A stretch of DNA of 40,611 nucleotides from Bordetella parapertussis (lineage in GTDB: Bacteria; Pseudomonadota; Gammaproteobacteria; Burkholderiales; SG8-41): the NCBI GenBank assembly GCA_945906935.1, contig CAMDSO010000023.1, positions 1 through 40,611 of the forward strand, given 5' to 3'. A program made the translations under genes and the position numbers. How positions within the stretch are numbered: the stretch's first letter is position 1; every line of letters starts with the position of its first letter. The notes under the pieces are model-generated. The model had not been told where the DNA came from. It saw nothing but the letters and a program-made list of their open reading frames with translations, and did no database searches. Below, in pieces: positions 22,523-30,319 of this stretch.

Positions 22523-23293
22523 TCAAACAATGATGTTGCCGGCGTTGACATTCAGATTGACGCCGGTGATGTATCGCGCGTCGCTCGAGGCGAGGAACAA
22601 TGCCGCCGCCGCGGTGTCTTCCGGCTCAACCAGCGTTTTCATCGGGTTCTGTGCCTTGATGCGTTCAATGCTGGCGGCATCGCGTACCTTGCGCACGCGT
22701 GGTGTCAGCGTGGTGCCAGGCGCGATCGTATTGACGGTAACACCATACTCACCGATGTCGCGCGCCAGTAATTTGGAAAAGCCGATGAGGCCCGCTTTGG
22801 CGGCGCCATAGGGCAGATACGAAGGCGCATAGGGGTTGGGTCCGACGCCGGCACCCGATGAAATGCTGATGATGCGGCCTTTGCGTTTTTCCATCATGGT
22901 TTTCGCCACGGCTTGCGAGCAGAGGAAGGCGCTTTTCAGGTTGACATTGATAACGCGGTCCCATTCCTCCTCGGCGATCTCGGTGATCGGCGCGAATTGG
23001 TGAAAGCCGCCGGCGGCGTTGATGAGAATATCGACAGTGCCGAATTGCCGCAGCACTGCGTCAACCATTGCCGTGACTTCAACTTTTTTGGTGGCGTCGC
23101 ATTTGTAAGCGATGGCCGAACCGCCGGACACGTTGATCTCGCCGGCGACGCGCTGTGCTTCCGCTTCGTTGATATCGACGACGGCGATCTGCGCGCCTTC
23201 GCTGGCGAAACGTTTGGAAATTTCTTCGCCCAGCCCCTGACCGGCGGCGGTGACGATGGCGGTCTCACCCGCAAGTTTGCCTTGTGCTGCCAT
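22523..23293 (-). CDS. Short-chain dehydrogenase/reductase (SDR), probably NAD-dependent
   Basis: A 256-residue classical SDR. The cofactor loop is TAAGQGLG (15-22), a variant of TGxxxGxG, and Asp40 at the end of the second strand (IAVVDIN) favours NAD over NADP. NAAG is at 92-95. The catalytic residues are Ser145 or Ser146, Tyr162 and Lys166 (YGAAK). ITGVNLNVNAG ends the fold. It follows the carboxymuconolactone-decarboxylase-like gene by 89 bases on the same strand, so the two may act in one catabolic route. The substrate is unknown. Confidence 0.9.
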   Translation of the reverse strand: MAAQGKLAGETAIVTAAGQGLGEEISKRFASEGAQIAVVDINEAEAQRVAGEINVSGGSAIAYKCDATKKVEVTAMVDAVLRQFGTVDILINAAGGFHQFAPITEIAEEEWDRVINVNLKSAFLCSQAVAKTMMEKRKGRIISISSGAGVGPNPYAPSYLPYGAAKAGLIGFSKLLARDIGEYGVTVNTIAPGTTLTPRVRKVRDAASIERIKAQNPMKTLVEPEDTAAAALFLASSDARYITGVNLNVNAGNIIV

Positions 23294-23382
23294 GGTGTTC
23301 TCCTCTTTGCTATTCGCTCGTTACGCAGCGTTTTGCTATTGAATCAAACCTTCAGGTGTGGCTGATTCTAGAGCCCGTATAT

Positions 23383-24303
23383 TTATTTATCTTCGACCCG
23401 TTTCGGCGGACTACCGATTTCAGCCGATCGCCCTTCCTCTTCCATCAGTTTGACGAAAATTTTCAGCGCCTTGAGCATCGGCGGCATGCCGAAGTTGGTG
23501 CACGACTGCAGGATAACTTCGAGAATCTCTCGTGGCTTGGCGCCTTTGCGCAATGCGCCCTTCATATGTGCACGGCCCTCGTAGCCTTCCCCAACGGCGA
23601 CACAGTTGCCGACCATGCACAACAGGCGCGTTTTGTCATCAACAATGCCACGGCCGTACATGCCCTGATAGGTGAAGCCCACCCACAGTTTGGCCCACGA
23701 TGAATCGAGCGCATCCTGCCATGAAAGGGTATTGAGATGGTGTTTGGGGCGCATGGTGAGGCCGCGGCCGATGCCGAGCCAGCCGTGCTTTTCTTTCAGC
23801 GCGGCGAAGCGCGGATCGGCCTTGTCTTCTTCGAGCCAGGTCTTTGCTTCGTCGTCGTATGAACGCATGCTGTCACTGCCGTCGAGGGGCAGTTGCGAGG
23901 CGCGTAATTCATCGAGCAGACCGTGTTCCTCAGCGATGCGATGAAAGATTTCGAGCGCTGGATCAACCGCGGTGTGTCCGCCATAAACCGTACACTGCAA
24001 AATAACTTCAAGTACCTCGCGCGCTTTTACCCCTGCGGCAAGCGCCGCGCTGACATTGTCTTCGAGCATCGGATAACTCTTTGACATAGTGAACTGGCCG
24101 GTCAGCACCAGCAGGCGAGTACGCGTGTCGAGGGCCGGTCGTTGCATCATGCCGGTGATAACAAAATCCATCCATAATTTTGTGTAGTGCTGGTCGAGGC
24201 TGTCACGCAGCGCCAGGCGGTGTGCAAAGGTTTTGGGTTGTAGTTGCTGGCCGGCATCAAATGCCGAAGGACCGTACTTGGCGCGCAGATCTTTTTTCGT
24301 CAT
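23383..24303 (-). CDS. Carboxymuconolactone decarboxylase-like protein with two CMD repeats
   Basis: A 306-residue protein made of two CMD/AhpD-type all-helical repeats: about 45-130 (WMDFVITGMMQRPALDTRTR, VLEVILQCTVYGGH) and about 200-290 (LWVGFTYQGMYGRG, DDKTRLLCMVGNC, ILEVILQSCTNFG). Such fused two-repeat proteins occur in aromatic-acid catabolic clusters and act on lactones, or have peroxidase chemistry through a CxxC pair. No CxxC is present in either repeat, so the AhpD-like redox role is unlikely. The SDR gene follows. A GATTCTAG motif lies in the spacer between them (23363-23370). Confidence 0.85.
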   Translation of the reverse strand: MTKKDLRAKYGPSAFDAGQQLQPKTFAHRLALRDSLDQHYTKLWMDFVITGMMQRPALDTRTRLLVLTGQFTMSKSYPMLEDNVSAALAAGVKAREVLEVILQCTVYGGHTAVDPALEIFHRIAEEHGLLDELRASQLPLDGSDSMRSYDDEAKTWLEEDKADPRFAALKEKHGWLGIGRGLTMRPKHHLNTLSWQDALDSSWAKLWVGFTYQGMYGRGIVDDKTRLLCMVGNCVAVGEGYEGRAHMKGALRKGAKPREILEVILQSCTNFGMPPMLKALKIFVKLMEEEGRSAEIGSPPKRVEDK

Positions 24304-24393
24304 GTTGGATTCTTCCGAACAAGAGGTGAAAGGGTCCGAGTATCGTTTTGGTGGTGTGCAGTGTCAATGCACGGCGCGTCTGCCTGTGCCGTA

Positions 24394-25314
24394 TCAGCGT
24401 GCTGTGTTCAGACGCTCTTCGGGCGATTCGTAATGGAACTCGACCAGCGTGACGCCGGACTGGCGCCGTGGCGATTCGCCAAAGGCGATCGTACCCTTGC
24501 CGTAGAGTATGAATTCTTCCCGCCGCAGCACGATCTCGTCGCGGCCGCTGATGGTTACATAGGTGCCGTTGGCGCTTTGATCGATGAGGGTGAATTTGTC
24601 GAGGCGTTTTTCAATAAGGGCATGATTACGCGAGGTCATCTTGTCGGCGATTACGATGTCATGACTGGGTTCACGTCCGATCGACATTGTCATCCGGTAT
24701 TCGAGTTCACGGCCCTTGTGCATGATGCGCAGGCGCGGTTCGGCCAGACGCGCCAAACCGCCGGTGCGACCCGGCACCAGTGTCGCACTGTCGCTGTCCT
24801 GCCATTGCAGTTCGTGGATGTCGATGGCCTGCGATTTGCCCTTGACCGCCAGCGCGTCGAGACGGCGGGTTTTTTCCTGCAATAGGGGGGGCAGCGCGGT
24901 GGCGGTCGCTGCCGTGGTGAGAATCTGCCCGGGCACCGCCAGCGAGGCCATGCGTGCGGCAACGTTCACCGTGTCGCCGAAGACATCATCATTCTCGAGC
25001 AATACCGCGCCGTAATGAAAGCCGATGCGGATGGTGATTTTCGATTTGCCTGGCGCGGGCACCCGTAGATCGATGCGATCCTGCATTTCAATCGCAGCCT
25101 GTGCGGCGCATGCGGCCTCGTTGAACACACACATTGCACCATCGCCGATGGTTTTGACGACCCGGCCCTGATAACGCCGCACCGCCTCTTCGAGGGTATG
25201 CAGACATTCGCGCACCTGCGTAAATGCCGCCGTGTCACCCATGTTGCGGTAGAGAGGCGTGCTGTCGCTCACATCTGCAAACAACACGGCCAGCGTATCT
25301 TTTTGTCGGGTCAA
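24394..25314 (-). CDS. Class III adenylate/guanylate cyclase with C-terminal FHA domain
   Basis: The frame is open to GTG 25443, but TTG 25314 with AGGA eight bases upstream gives a protein starting directly at the cyclase domain, and a TATACT promoter-like hexamer (minus strand, 25397-25392) lies inside the longer frame. From TTG the product is 306 residues. Cyclase domain: metal aspartates Asp14 (LFADVSDST) and Asp58 (KTIGDG), substrate-specifying Lys54, and Asn117/Arg121 (TVNVAARM). FHA domain (about 195-290): MSIGREPSHDIVIADK, SRNHALIE, QSANGTYV, the usual phosphothreonine-binding set. It is soluble. Linking cyclic-nucleotide synthesis to a phosphopeptide-binding domain implies control by a Ser/Thr kinase encoded elsewhere. 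Confidence 0.88.
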   Translation of the reverse strand: MTRQKDTLAVLFADVSDSTPLYRNMGDTAAFTQVRECLHTLEEAVRRYQGRVVKTIGDGAMCVFNEAACAAQAAIEMQDRIDLRVPAPGKSKITIRIGFHYGAVLLENDDVFGDTVNVAARMASLAVPGQILTTAATATALPPLLQEKTRRLDALAVKGKSQAIDIHELQWQDSDSATLVPGRTGGLARLAEPRLRIMHKGRELEYRMTMSIGREPSHDIVIADKMTSRNHALIEKRLDKFTLIDQSANGTYVTISGRDEIVLRREEFILYGKGTIAFGESPRRQSGVTLVEFHYESPEERLNTAR

Positions 25315-25451
25315 GCGGCTGTTCCTGAATTCGAAGGGCGGCGGGTTGCGCGTAGCTGCTATTTTTTCGCTACGATCAGAGTAACCGGCAAAGTATAACG
25401 GCTCGGCCGCTGGCTGATGCAGGCAGCGCTGGCGGAACCGCACAGAAACGG

Positions 25452-25883
25452 TCAGGCGAGTACTGTGTCGACGTGTTCCTGCCGCAGCATTTCGAAGAAG
25501 AAATCCTCAAGCTCCGGCCCCAGTGCATCGCGTGCCGAGATCATGCCCAGCGGCCGGTGGTCTTCAACCACCGGTACGTGGCGGAAGCCGCCGGCGTGCA
25601 TGAGATGCAGCGCATCGGCGAAGGATCGATCCGGGTGCAGCGTCTGTGGGCTGCGGGTCATGACCTCGCGCAACACGGTGTTGGCCGCATCGCGGCCGTC
25701 AGCCACCACCCGAAACAAGGCATCGCGTTCGGTAAAGATGCCGACCAGACGGTCATCTTCGACCACCATCACAGCGCCGACCTTGCGTTGTTTCATCAGG
25801 CGTGCCGCCTGTAGTACGGTGGTGTTTGCGGATGCGGAGAGAATTTCCTGGCCTTCGATGATCGTGCGAATGGTACGTGGCAT
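25452..25883 (-). CDS. Two-CBS-domain protein
   Basis: A 143-residue protein consisting of a CBS pair only: CBS1 about 8-62 (TTVLQAARLMKQRKVGAVMV, GIFTERDAL) and CBS2 about 74-130 (SFADALHLMHAGGFRHVPVV, GMISARDAL). Such stand-alone Bateman modules bind adenine nucleotides and regulate partners. It is encoded just upstream of the cyclase on the same strand, and diverges from the CinA-like gene across about 200 bases. Whether it senses the cyclic nucleotide or AMP/ATP is not shown by sequence. Confidence 0.9.
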   Translation of the reverse strand: MPRTIRTIIEGQEILSASANTTVLQAARLMKQRKVGAVMVVEDDRLVGIFTERDALFRVVADGRDAANTVLREVMTRSPQTLHPDRSFADALHLMHAGGFRHVPVVEDHRPLGMISARDALGPELEDFFFEMLRQEHVDTVLA

Positions 25884-26080
25884 CGCAATCTCCAGTCGTT
25901 GACGGGCGTTTTCATCTTAGTCCCTGTGAAGGGGAGGCGCCATCGTTCGTTTCGGTGATGCCACCACTGCCGGACGCGGCAGGCCTTCGCGCTACAATCA
26001 GCGCACACTGCCATGCGGGACGAGGTGGCGCTACCCTTTATTCGCGTGCAGGCGGGCGCACCCCAACCGGAGGACCATTC

Positions 26081-26569
26081 ATGCGTGAACTGATGCCATT
26101 GGCGGAGCAGGCGGCGCAACTGCTCAAGGTGCGTAAACAGACCATCGCCCTTAACGAATCATCGACTGGCGGTTTGATTTCTGCGGCGCTGCTGGCAGTG
26201 CCGGGGGCGTCGGCCTATTACGTCGGCAGCGTGGTGATTTACACGCGTGAAGCGTGGCAGGTGGTGCGTGATTTTCAGATGGACGAACTCGGCGGCGTGC
26301 GCGCCGCCACCGAACATCATGCCCAGGTGCGCGCCCGGATAGCGCAGCAGCGCTTCGCGACCGTCTGGGGGCTGGGTGAGACCGGGGCGGCGGGGCCTTC
26401 GGGCAATCGCTACGGCGATCCGGCCGGTCACAGTTGTATCGCCGTGGCTGGTCCGTTCGAGGGGGTGCGCACTTTGCGCACCGGCAAGACGGATCGTTTC
26501 GACAACATGCATGCGTTTGCCGCCGCAGCGCTGCAATTGTTGCTGGAGTGCCTGCAGGCGCAGACCTGA
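26081..26569 (+). CDS. CinA C-terminal-domain protein (NMN deamidase PncC-like)
   Basis: ATG 26081 has GGAGG seven bases upstream; a longer frame to 25877 has no support. The 162-residue product is the stand-alone CinA C-terminal domain: LNESSTGGLISAALL (where PncC usually has ESCTGG), then YYVGSVVIYTREAW, GETGAAGPSGNRYGDPAGH and VRTLRTGKTDR. The family hydrolyses nicotinamide mononucleotide to nicotinate mononucleotide in NAD recycling. Ser for Cys in ESxTGG is a modest difference; activity cannot be judged. TACAAT at 25993-25998 may be its -10 box. It converges on the glutathione transferase gene across a long palindrome. Confidence 0.85.
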   Translation: MRELMPLAEQAAQLLKVRKQTIALNESSTGGLISAALLAVPGASAYYVGSVVIYTREAWQVVRDFQMDELGGVRAATEHHAQVRARIAQQRFATVWGLGETGAAGPSGNRYGDPAGHSCIAVAGPFEGVRTLRTGKTDRFDNMHAFAAAALQLLLECLQAQT

Positions 26570-26617
26570 TAGCTACGCTGGAAATTCGCCGCTAAATTCC
26601 GACCTGAACAATGGGTC

Positions 26618-26685
26618 TGTTGAATTTCATGGTGTGCGCAGCGCAGTGTGACAAAGCGACGGCAAGCGCCGCATGAAATTCAACA
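26618..26685. repeat. Long-range perfect 14-bp inverted repeat between convergent genes
   Basis: TGTTGAATTTCATG (26618-26631) and CATGAAATTCAACA (26672-26685) are exact reverse complements, 40 bases apart, with partly self-complementary GC-rich sequence inside. The segment before and across the left arm (26605-26631) resembles 34067-34092. It could be a bidirectional terminator or a small mobile palindromic element. Confidence 0.8.
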
Positions 26686-26706
26686 AGTCATTTCAGCCGC
26701 GTGATG

Positions 26707-27300
26707 CTAGCGCTTGGCCCAACCCGGTAGTGCTTTGCAGCGTTCGATCCAGCGCGTGATCGCCGGGTATTCTTCGAGGGTGATTTTTGCCTGTGGCGCC
26801 GTTTCCACATAGGGAAAACACGCGATGTCGGCGATGGTGGTGCGGCCGAGCGTGAGCCAGTCATTGTTGTGCAAGCGGCCCTCGAGCACGCCAAGCGCCA
26901 CGCGGCTGATAGCTTGCCCTTGTTTGAGATCGCCGGCGGTCCAGCGGTCATGCAGCATGCCGCGTCGCGCGTATTGCAGGCCGAACTGGATTTCATTGCC
27001 GGCGAGGGCCACCCATTGCATGACCTGCGCCATTTCCAGCGGTGCCGACGGCAGCCATTGTTCGCCGCCAAACTGGCGCGCCAGATAAACCAGCGCGGCG
27101 GCCGAGTCCCATAGAAAAACACCATCGACTTCCAGCACCGGTACCTCGCCGCGCGGATTCATGGCGAGAAACTTCGCTGATTTGTGTTCGCGGCTGTGGC
27201 CGTCGACCAGCACGGTCTGGTGGGGCACCTGCAACAGCGAGAGCAGAATGCGCAATTTGTAGGAGTTGCCCGAAGGCGGCATGTAATACAGTTTGATCAT
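26707..27300 (-). CDS. Glutathione S-transferase family protein
   Basis: A 197-residue two-domain GST. The thioredoxin-like N-terminus (1-78) has MPPSGNSYKLRILL, with Ser10/Ser13 in the catalytic region, the cis-proline segment GEVPVLEVDG, and the glutathione gamma-glutamyl contact in LWDSAAALVYLA. The helical C-terminal domain includes TIADIACFPYV, the N-capping-box region of GSTs. It is the last gene of the A3-B3 module, 20 bases after the preceding binding-protein stop. A role in isomerising or detoxifying a pathway intermediate is plausible, not proven. Confidence 0.9.
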   Translation of the reverse strand: MIKLYYMPPSGNSYKLRILLSLLQVPHQTVLVDGHSREHKSAKFLAMNPRGEVPVLEVDGVFLWDSAAALVYLARQFGGEQWLPSAPLEMAQVMQWVALAGNEIQFGLQYARRGMLHDRWTAGDLKQGQAISRVALGVLEGRLHNNDWLTLGRTTIADIACFPYVETAPQAKITLEEYPAITRWIERCKALPGWAKR

Positions 27301-27320
27301 GGCTGTTCCGTTCTGCAGGC

Positions 27321-28286
27321 TTAGTCTTGTACTTCTATTTTTGCGAGGCGAGCGATTTCGGTGATGCGTTTTAGATCGCCTTCGAGGTAGCGCCGGAATT
27401 CCGCCGGCGTGTTGCCGACCGGCACATAACCGCCGTTACTGAGATGCTCGAGCAATTTCGGCGTGCGCACCGCCGTATACACCGCAGTCTGGATGCGGTT
27501 GATGATGGCCACGGGGGTTGCCGCCGGTGCGTAAATGCCGTGGCCGCCTGGTTCGAACACGCAGTCGGGCACGCCGGCTTCTGCCATCGTCGGCAGTTCG
27601 GGCATCGACGGGTAACGTTTGTCGCCCGTGTAGGCGACCGCGCGCAGTCGCCCGCTCTTGATGTGTTGGTTAACCGTCAGTGGTGTCGCCAGTCCAACCT
27701 GCACTTCGTTGCCGATGACGGCGGCGATCAACGGCGCCAATCCCTTGTAGGGCACATGTACGAGTTTGGCACCGGAGCGGATGTTGATCAGTTCGCCGAG
27801 AAAATGCTGGCTGTTGCCGACGCCACCCGAGCCGTAGGCGACCTGGCGTTTCTTGCTCAGATCGGCGAGTTCGCGCATGTTCGTCACGCCGAGAGACGGG
27901 TTCACCAGTACGAGATAACCGAAGGTCTGCGCCATCTGCGTGATGGGCGCGAAATCGCGCAGCGCATCGAACGGCACTTTCTTGTTGATCACCTGGTTGT
28001 AAATCAGTGAGCTGGAGGTGAACAGCAGGGTATAGCCGTCAGCCGGCGCCTTGGCCAGCATCTCGCCGGCGATGATGCCGTTGGCGCCGCTGCGATTATC
28101 GATGACGATGTTCTGACCGAGTTCGCGCGCCAGCGGCTCGGAGAGAGCACGCGCGTTGGTGTCCATGGTGCCGCCGGCTGGCTGTGGAATCATCATGCGG
28201 ATCGGCCGGTTCGGGTAAGTCTGGCCCCATGCGGTGGCAACAGCCAGCAGATACAGTAGTGCAATTTTTATTGTGATACGGATCAT
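27321..28286 (-). CDS. Bug/TctC-type periplasmic binding protein (module 3, second)
   Basis: A 321-residue protein with a signal peptide (RITIKIALLYLLAVATAWG, then QTYPNRPIRMMIPQ). Loop 1 is PAGGTMDTN, loop 2 NRSGANGIIAGE, followed by DGYT and VPYKGLAP. The paired binding protein just upstream has the same PxGGxMDTN and NRxGANGIIAGE loops, so these two probably recognise related ligands and arose by duplication. The late segment reads FEPGGHGIYAPAATP. The gap to the upstream gene is 33 bases. Confidence 0.93.
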   Translation of the reverse strand: MIRITIKIALLYLLAVATAWGQTYPNRPIRMMIPQPAGGTMDTNARALSEPLARELGQNIVIDNRSGANGIIAGEMLAKAPADGYTLLFTSSSLIYNQVINKKVPFDALRDFAPITQMAQTFGYLVLVNPSLGVTNMRELADLSKKRQVAYGSGGVGNSQHFLGELINIRSGAKLVHVPYKGLAPLIAAVIGNEVQVGLATPLTVNQHIKSGRLRAVAYTGDKRYPSMPELPTMAEAGVPDCVFEPGGHGIYAPAATPVAIINRIQTAVYTAVRTPKLLEHLSNGGYVPVGNTPAEFRRYLEGDLKRITEIARLAKIEVQD

Positions 28287-28319
28287 GTTTTCTCCTGCGC
28301 AGTAGGCTCTTGGGACACG

Positions 28320-29282
28320 TTATTCGGGTACGACTTTGGCGATGCGCATGTACTCGCGACTCTGCTTGAGTTCGCCTTCAAGAAATTTGCGGAATTCCTC
28401 CGGCATGTCGCCAACGGGCACATAGCCGCCGTTCTCCAGTAGCTCGCGCATTTTCGGTACACGAATGGCTTTGGCTACTTCCGCCTGCCAGCGCAACAGC
28501 AGCGCGCGCGGTGTTTTGGCCGGTGCAAAAATGCCATGCCATGCGGCTTCATAGATGAAGCCTGGAATGATTTCGCTGGTGGTTGGCAGATCGGGCATGC
28601 CGTTCCAGCGTTTTGGCGAGGTGATGGCCAGCGCGCGCAGACGGCCGCCCTTGATGTGTTGCATGACGGTGGTCGGCGCAGCGAAGGCGATCTGCACTTC
28701 GTTGGCCAGCAGCGGCGTGATCGGTAGTCCTTTATAGGGAATATGCACAAACTTGCTACCAGTGCGGGCATTGAACAATTCGCCAAGCAGGTGTTGCGAA
28801 TTGCCGATGCCGCCGGAGCCGAAGCGCAGCGGATCAGGCGTGGTCTTGCTGAGCTCGATCAATTCCTTGAGGTTTTGCGCCGGCACCTGCGGGTTGACCA
28901 GCACTAGATAGCCTGGCAGCTTGCCGACGTTGGTGACGGGCTCGAAATCGCGCAGCACATCGAACGGCGGTTTGGCCTTGACGAGCTGGTTGTTAATCAT
29001 GGAGTTTGAGCTGTAGAGCAGCGTATAGCCGTCGGGTAGCGAATTCGCGACCATTTCGCCGGCGATGATGCCGTTGGCACCGCCGCGGTTGTCGATCACC
29101 ACATTATGGCCGAATTCGCGCGACAGGATATCGGCGAGTGCACGGCCGTTGGTGTCCATCGAGCCGCCGGGCGTTTGCGGTACCACCATGCGGATCGGGC
29201 GGTCGGGATATTTTTGTTCGGCGGCGCCGGCGGCGGCGATGCAGGCGCACAGGCCCAGCGCGGTAAGGATACGTATATTCAT
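28320..29282 (-). CDS. Bug/TctC-type periplasmic binding protein (module 3, first)
   Basis: ATG 29282 is chosen because the signal peptide (MNIRILTALGLCACIAAAGA, then KYPDRPIRMVVPQ) begins there and GGGGCAAC precedes it; the longer frame to 29333 would cross the terminator-like hairpin. The 320-residue product has PGGSMDTNGR in loop 1 and NRGGANGIIAGE in loop 2, DGYT, IPYKGLPI and YEAAWHGIFAPAKTP. The MDTN plus GANG loop pair is shared only with its neighbour at 27321. An intrinsic-terminator-like element stands between the B3 stop and this start, which could lower its expression relative to A3/B3. Confidence 0.93.
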   Translation of the reverse strand: MNIRILTALGLCACIAAAGAAEQKYPDRPIRMVVPQTPGGSMDTNGRALADILSREFGHNVVIDNRGGANGIIAGEMVANSLPDGYTLLYSSNSMINNQLVKAKPPFDVLRDFEPVTNVGKLPGYLVLVNPQVPAQNLKELIELSKTTPDPLRFGSGGIGNSQHLLGELFNARTGSKFVHIPYKGLPITPLLANEVQIAFAAPTTVMQHIKGGRLRALAITSPKRWNGMPDLPTTSEIIPGFIYEAAWHGIFAPAKTPRALLLRWQAEVAKAIRVPKMRELLENGGYVPVGDMPEEFRKFLEGELKQSREYMRIAKVVPE

Positions 29283-29297
29283 GGAGTTGCCCCGTGG

Positions 29298-29336
29298 AAA
29301 AAAAGAGACGTGCCGCGGCGTTTGCCGGGGCACGTC
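29298..29336 (-). terminator. Intrinsic-terminator-like hairpin inside the A3-B3 operon
   Basis: On the minus strand, GACGTGCC pairs with GGCACGTC (29307-29314 and 29329-29336). A one-base mismatch and a 4-bp inner stem with a four-base loop complete the hairpin, which is followed at once by TC and seven Ts (29304-29298). It lies after the B3 stop (29375) and 15 bases before the next start (29282), as expected for a partial terminator or attenuator. Confidence 0.8.
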
Positions 29337-29374
29337 GATAGACTACATGACAGCGATAAGGTTCGGGTGGCTGA

Positions 29375-30292
29375 TTACCAGCCAGTGGGTTCCGAGGACA
29401 GCCATTTCAGCGCCTTAAGGTCGGCGGCGAGTTTTTCCATCGCGGCCGGGCTTAACGGATCGAGCGGCGGGCGCACCTGGCCGACATCGCGGCCCATGGC
29501 GCGCATCGCGGCTTTTAGCGCACCGCGGCCGTAGGGTTTAAGCGTCTGGCGTAGCACAACGATTTCTTCTTGCACCTCGCGTGCATCGAAATATTTTTCG
29601 GTACGGCAGATTTCGTAGAGTTTTTGCAGCCGTTTCGGGGCAATCGCAGCGAGCGAAGTAAACATGCTGGTGGCGCCGACCGCGCCCGCCGAGACCATGT
29701 ACTCGTTGCCGGCGACCAGCTGGAACGCCGGCCGCTTGCGCCAGGCGTTGGACACCACATTGATCATGAACTGCCAGTCGAGACTGGCGTCGGCGACACC
29801 GGCGAAATTCGGCAGGCGGTCGATCAGCTTCATCATCATGTCGGCGTTGATGTGGTGGCTGCCGCCGAGTTCGTCCGGGGTAAACAGCACATAAAACGGG
29901 ATCTTCACCGCGCCGCCGATCGCGGCGAAATGTTCGAGCACCATGTTGGCCGGCGGCGTCCAGTAGTAGGTCGAGGTCGCGATTACTGCGGCCGCGCCAG
30001 CGCGTTCGGCATACTGCGCGCGGTCGGCGGCAATCGCCGTGCCCGGATCGCTGACATGCGCGATCACCGGCACCTTGCCTTTGACTGTTTTGATGACGAA
30101 GTCGAGCACCTTGCGCTGCTCGAGGTCTGAGAGACTGACCGATTCGCCTTCGTGCATTTGCACGGCCAGCGCCTGTGCGCCGTGCTGCAAATGGAAGGCA
30201 ATGATTTTTTCAAAGGTGTTGTAATCGATTTTGAGGTCGGGCGTGAACGGCGTCACCGGCACGTGGACCAGGCCTGGCATGAATGTGGACAT
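29375..30292 (-). CDS. DHDPS-like protein, B-type (B3, Lys replaced by Ala and Tyr by Leu)
   Basis: A 305-residue barrel starting MSTFMPGLVHVPVTPF like the other B proteins, with AAAGG upstream. The Schiff-base lysine position is Ala167 (GVADASLD; one residue is inserted before it), and the YNSP tyrosine is Leu136 in YVLFTPDE. The substrate loop VQMHEGESVSL keeps Gly-Glu-Ser, and GNEYMVSAGAVGATS matches the same block in B1 and B2. The tail is EPTGW. It looks closer to B1 than to B2, yet lacks both catalytic residues. It follows A3 by 27 bases. Intact frame and conserved surroundings argue for a retained non-canonical function. Confidence 0.88.
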   Translation of the reverse strand: MSTFMPGLVHVPVTPFTPDLKIDYNTFEKIIAFHLQHGAQALAVQMHEGESVSLSDLEQRKVLDFVIKTVKGKVPVIAHVSDPGTAIAADRAQYAERAGAAAVIATSTYYWTPPANMVLEHFAAIGGAVKIPFYVLFTPDELGGSHHINADMMMKLIDRLPNFAGVADASLDWQFMINVVSNAWRKRPAFQLVAGNEYMVSAGAVGATSMFTSLAAIAPKRLQKLYEICRTEKYFDAREVQEEIVVLRQTLKPYGRGALKAAMRAMGRDVGQVRPPLDPLSPAAMEKLAADLKALKWLSSEPTGW

Positions 30293-30319
30293 CGGATTTG
30301 ACCTTTAGTGGGTGTCTGA

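Noticed and set aside
21300-22526. 408-codon binding protein with long N-terminal extension
   Set aside because: The signal peptide and a good ribosome-binding site place the start at GTG 22271; the extension shows no domain.
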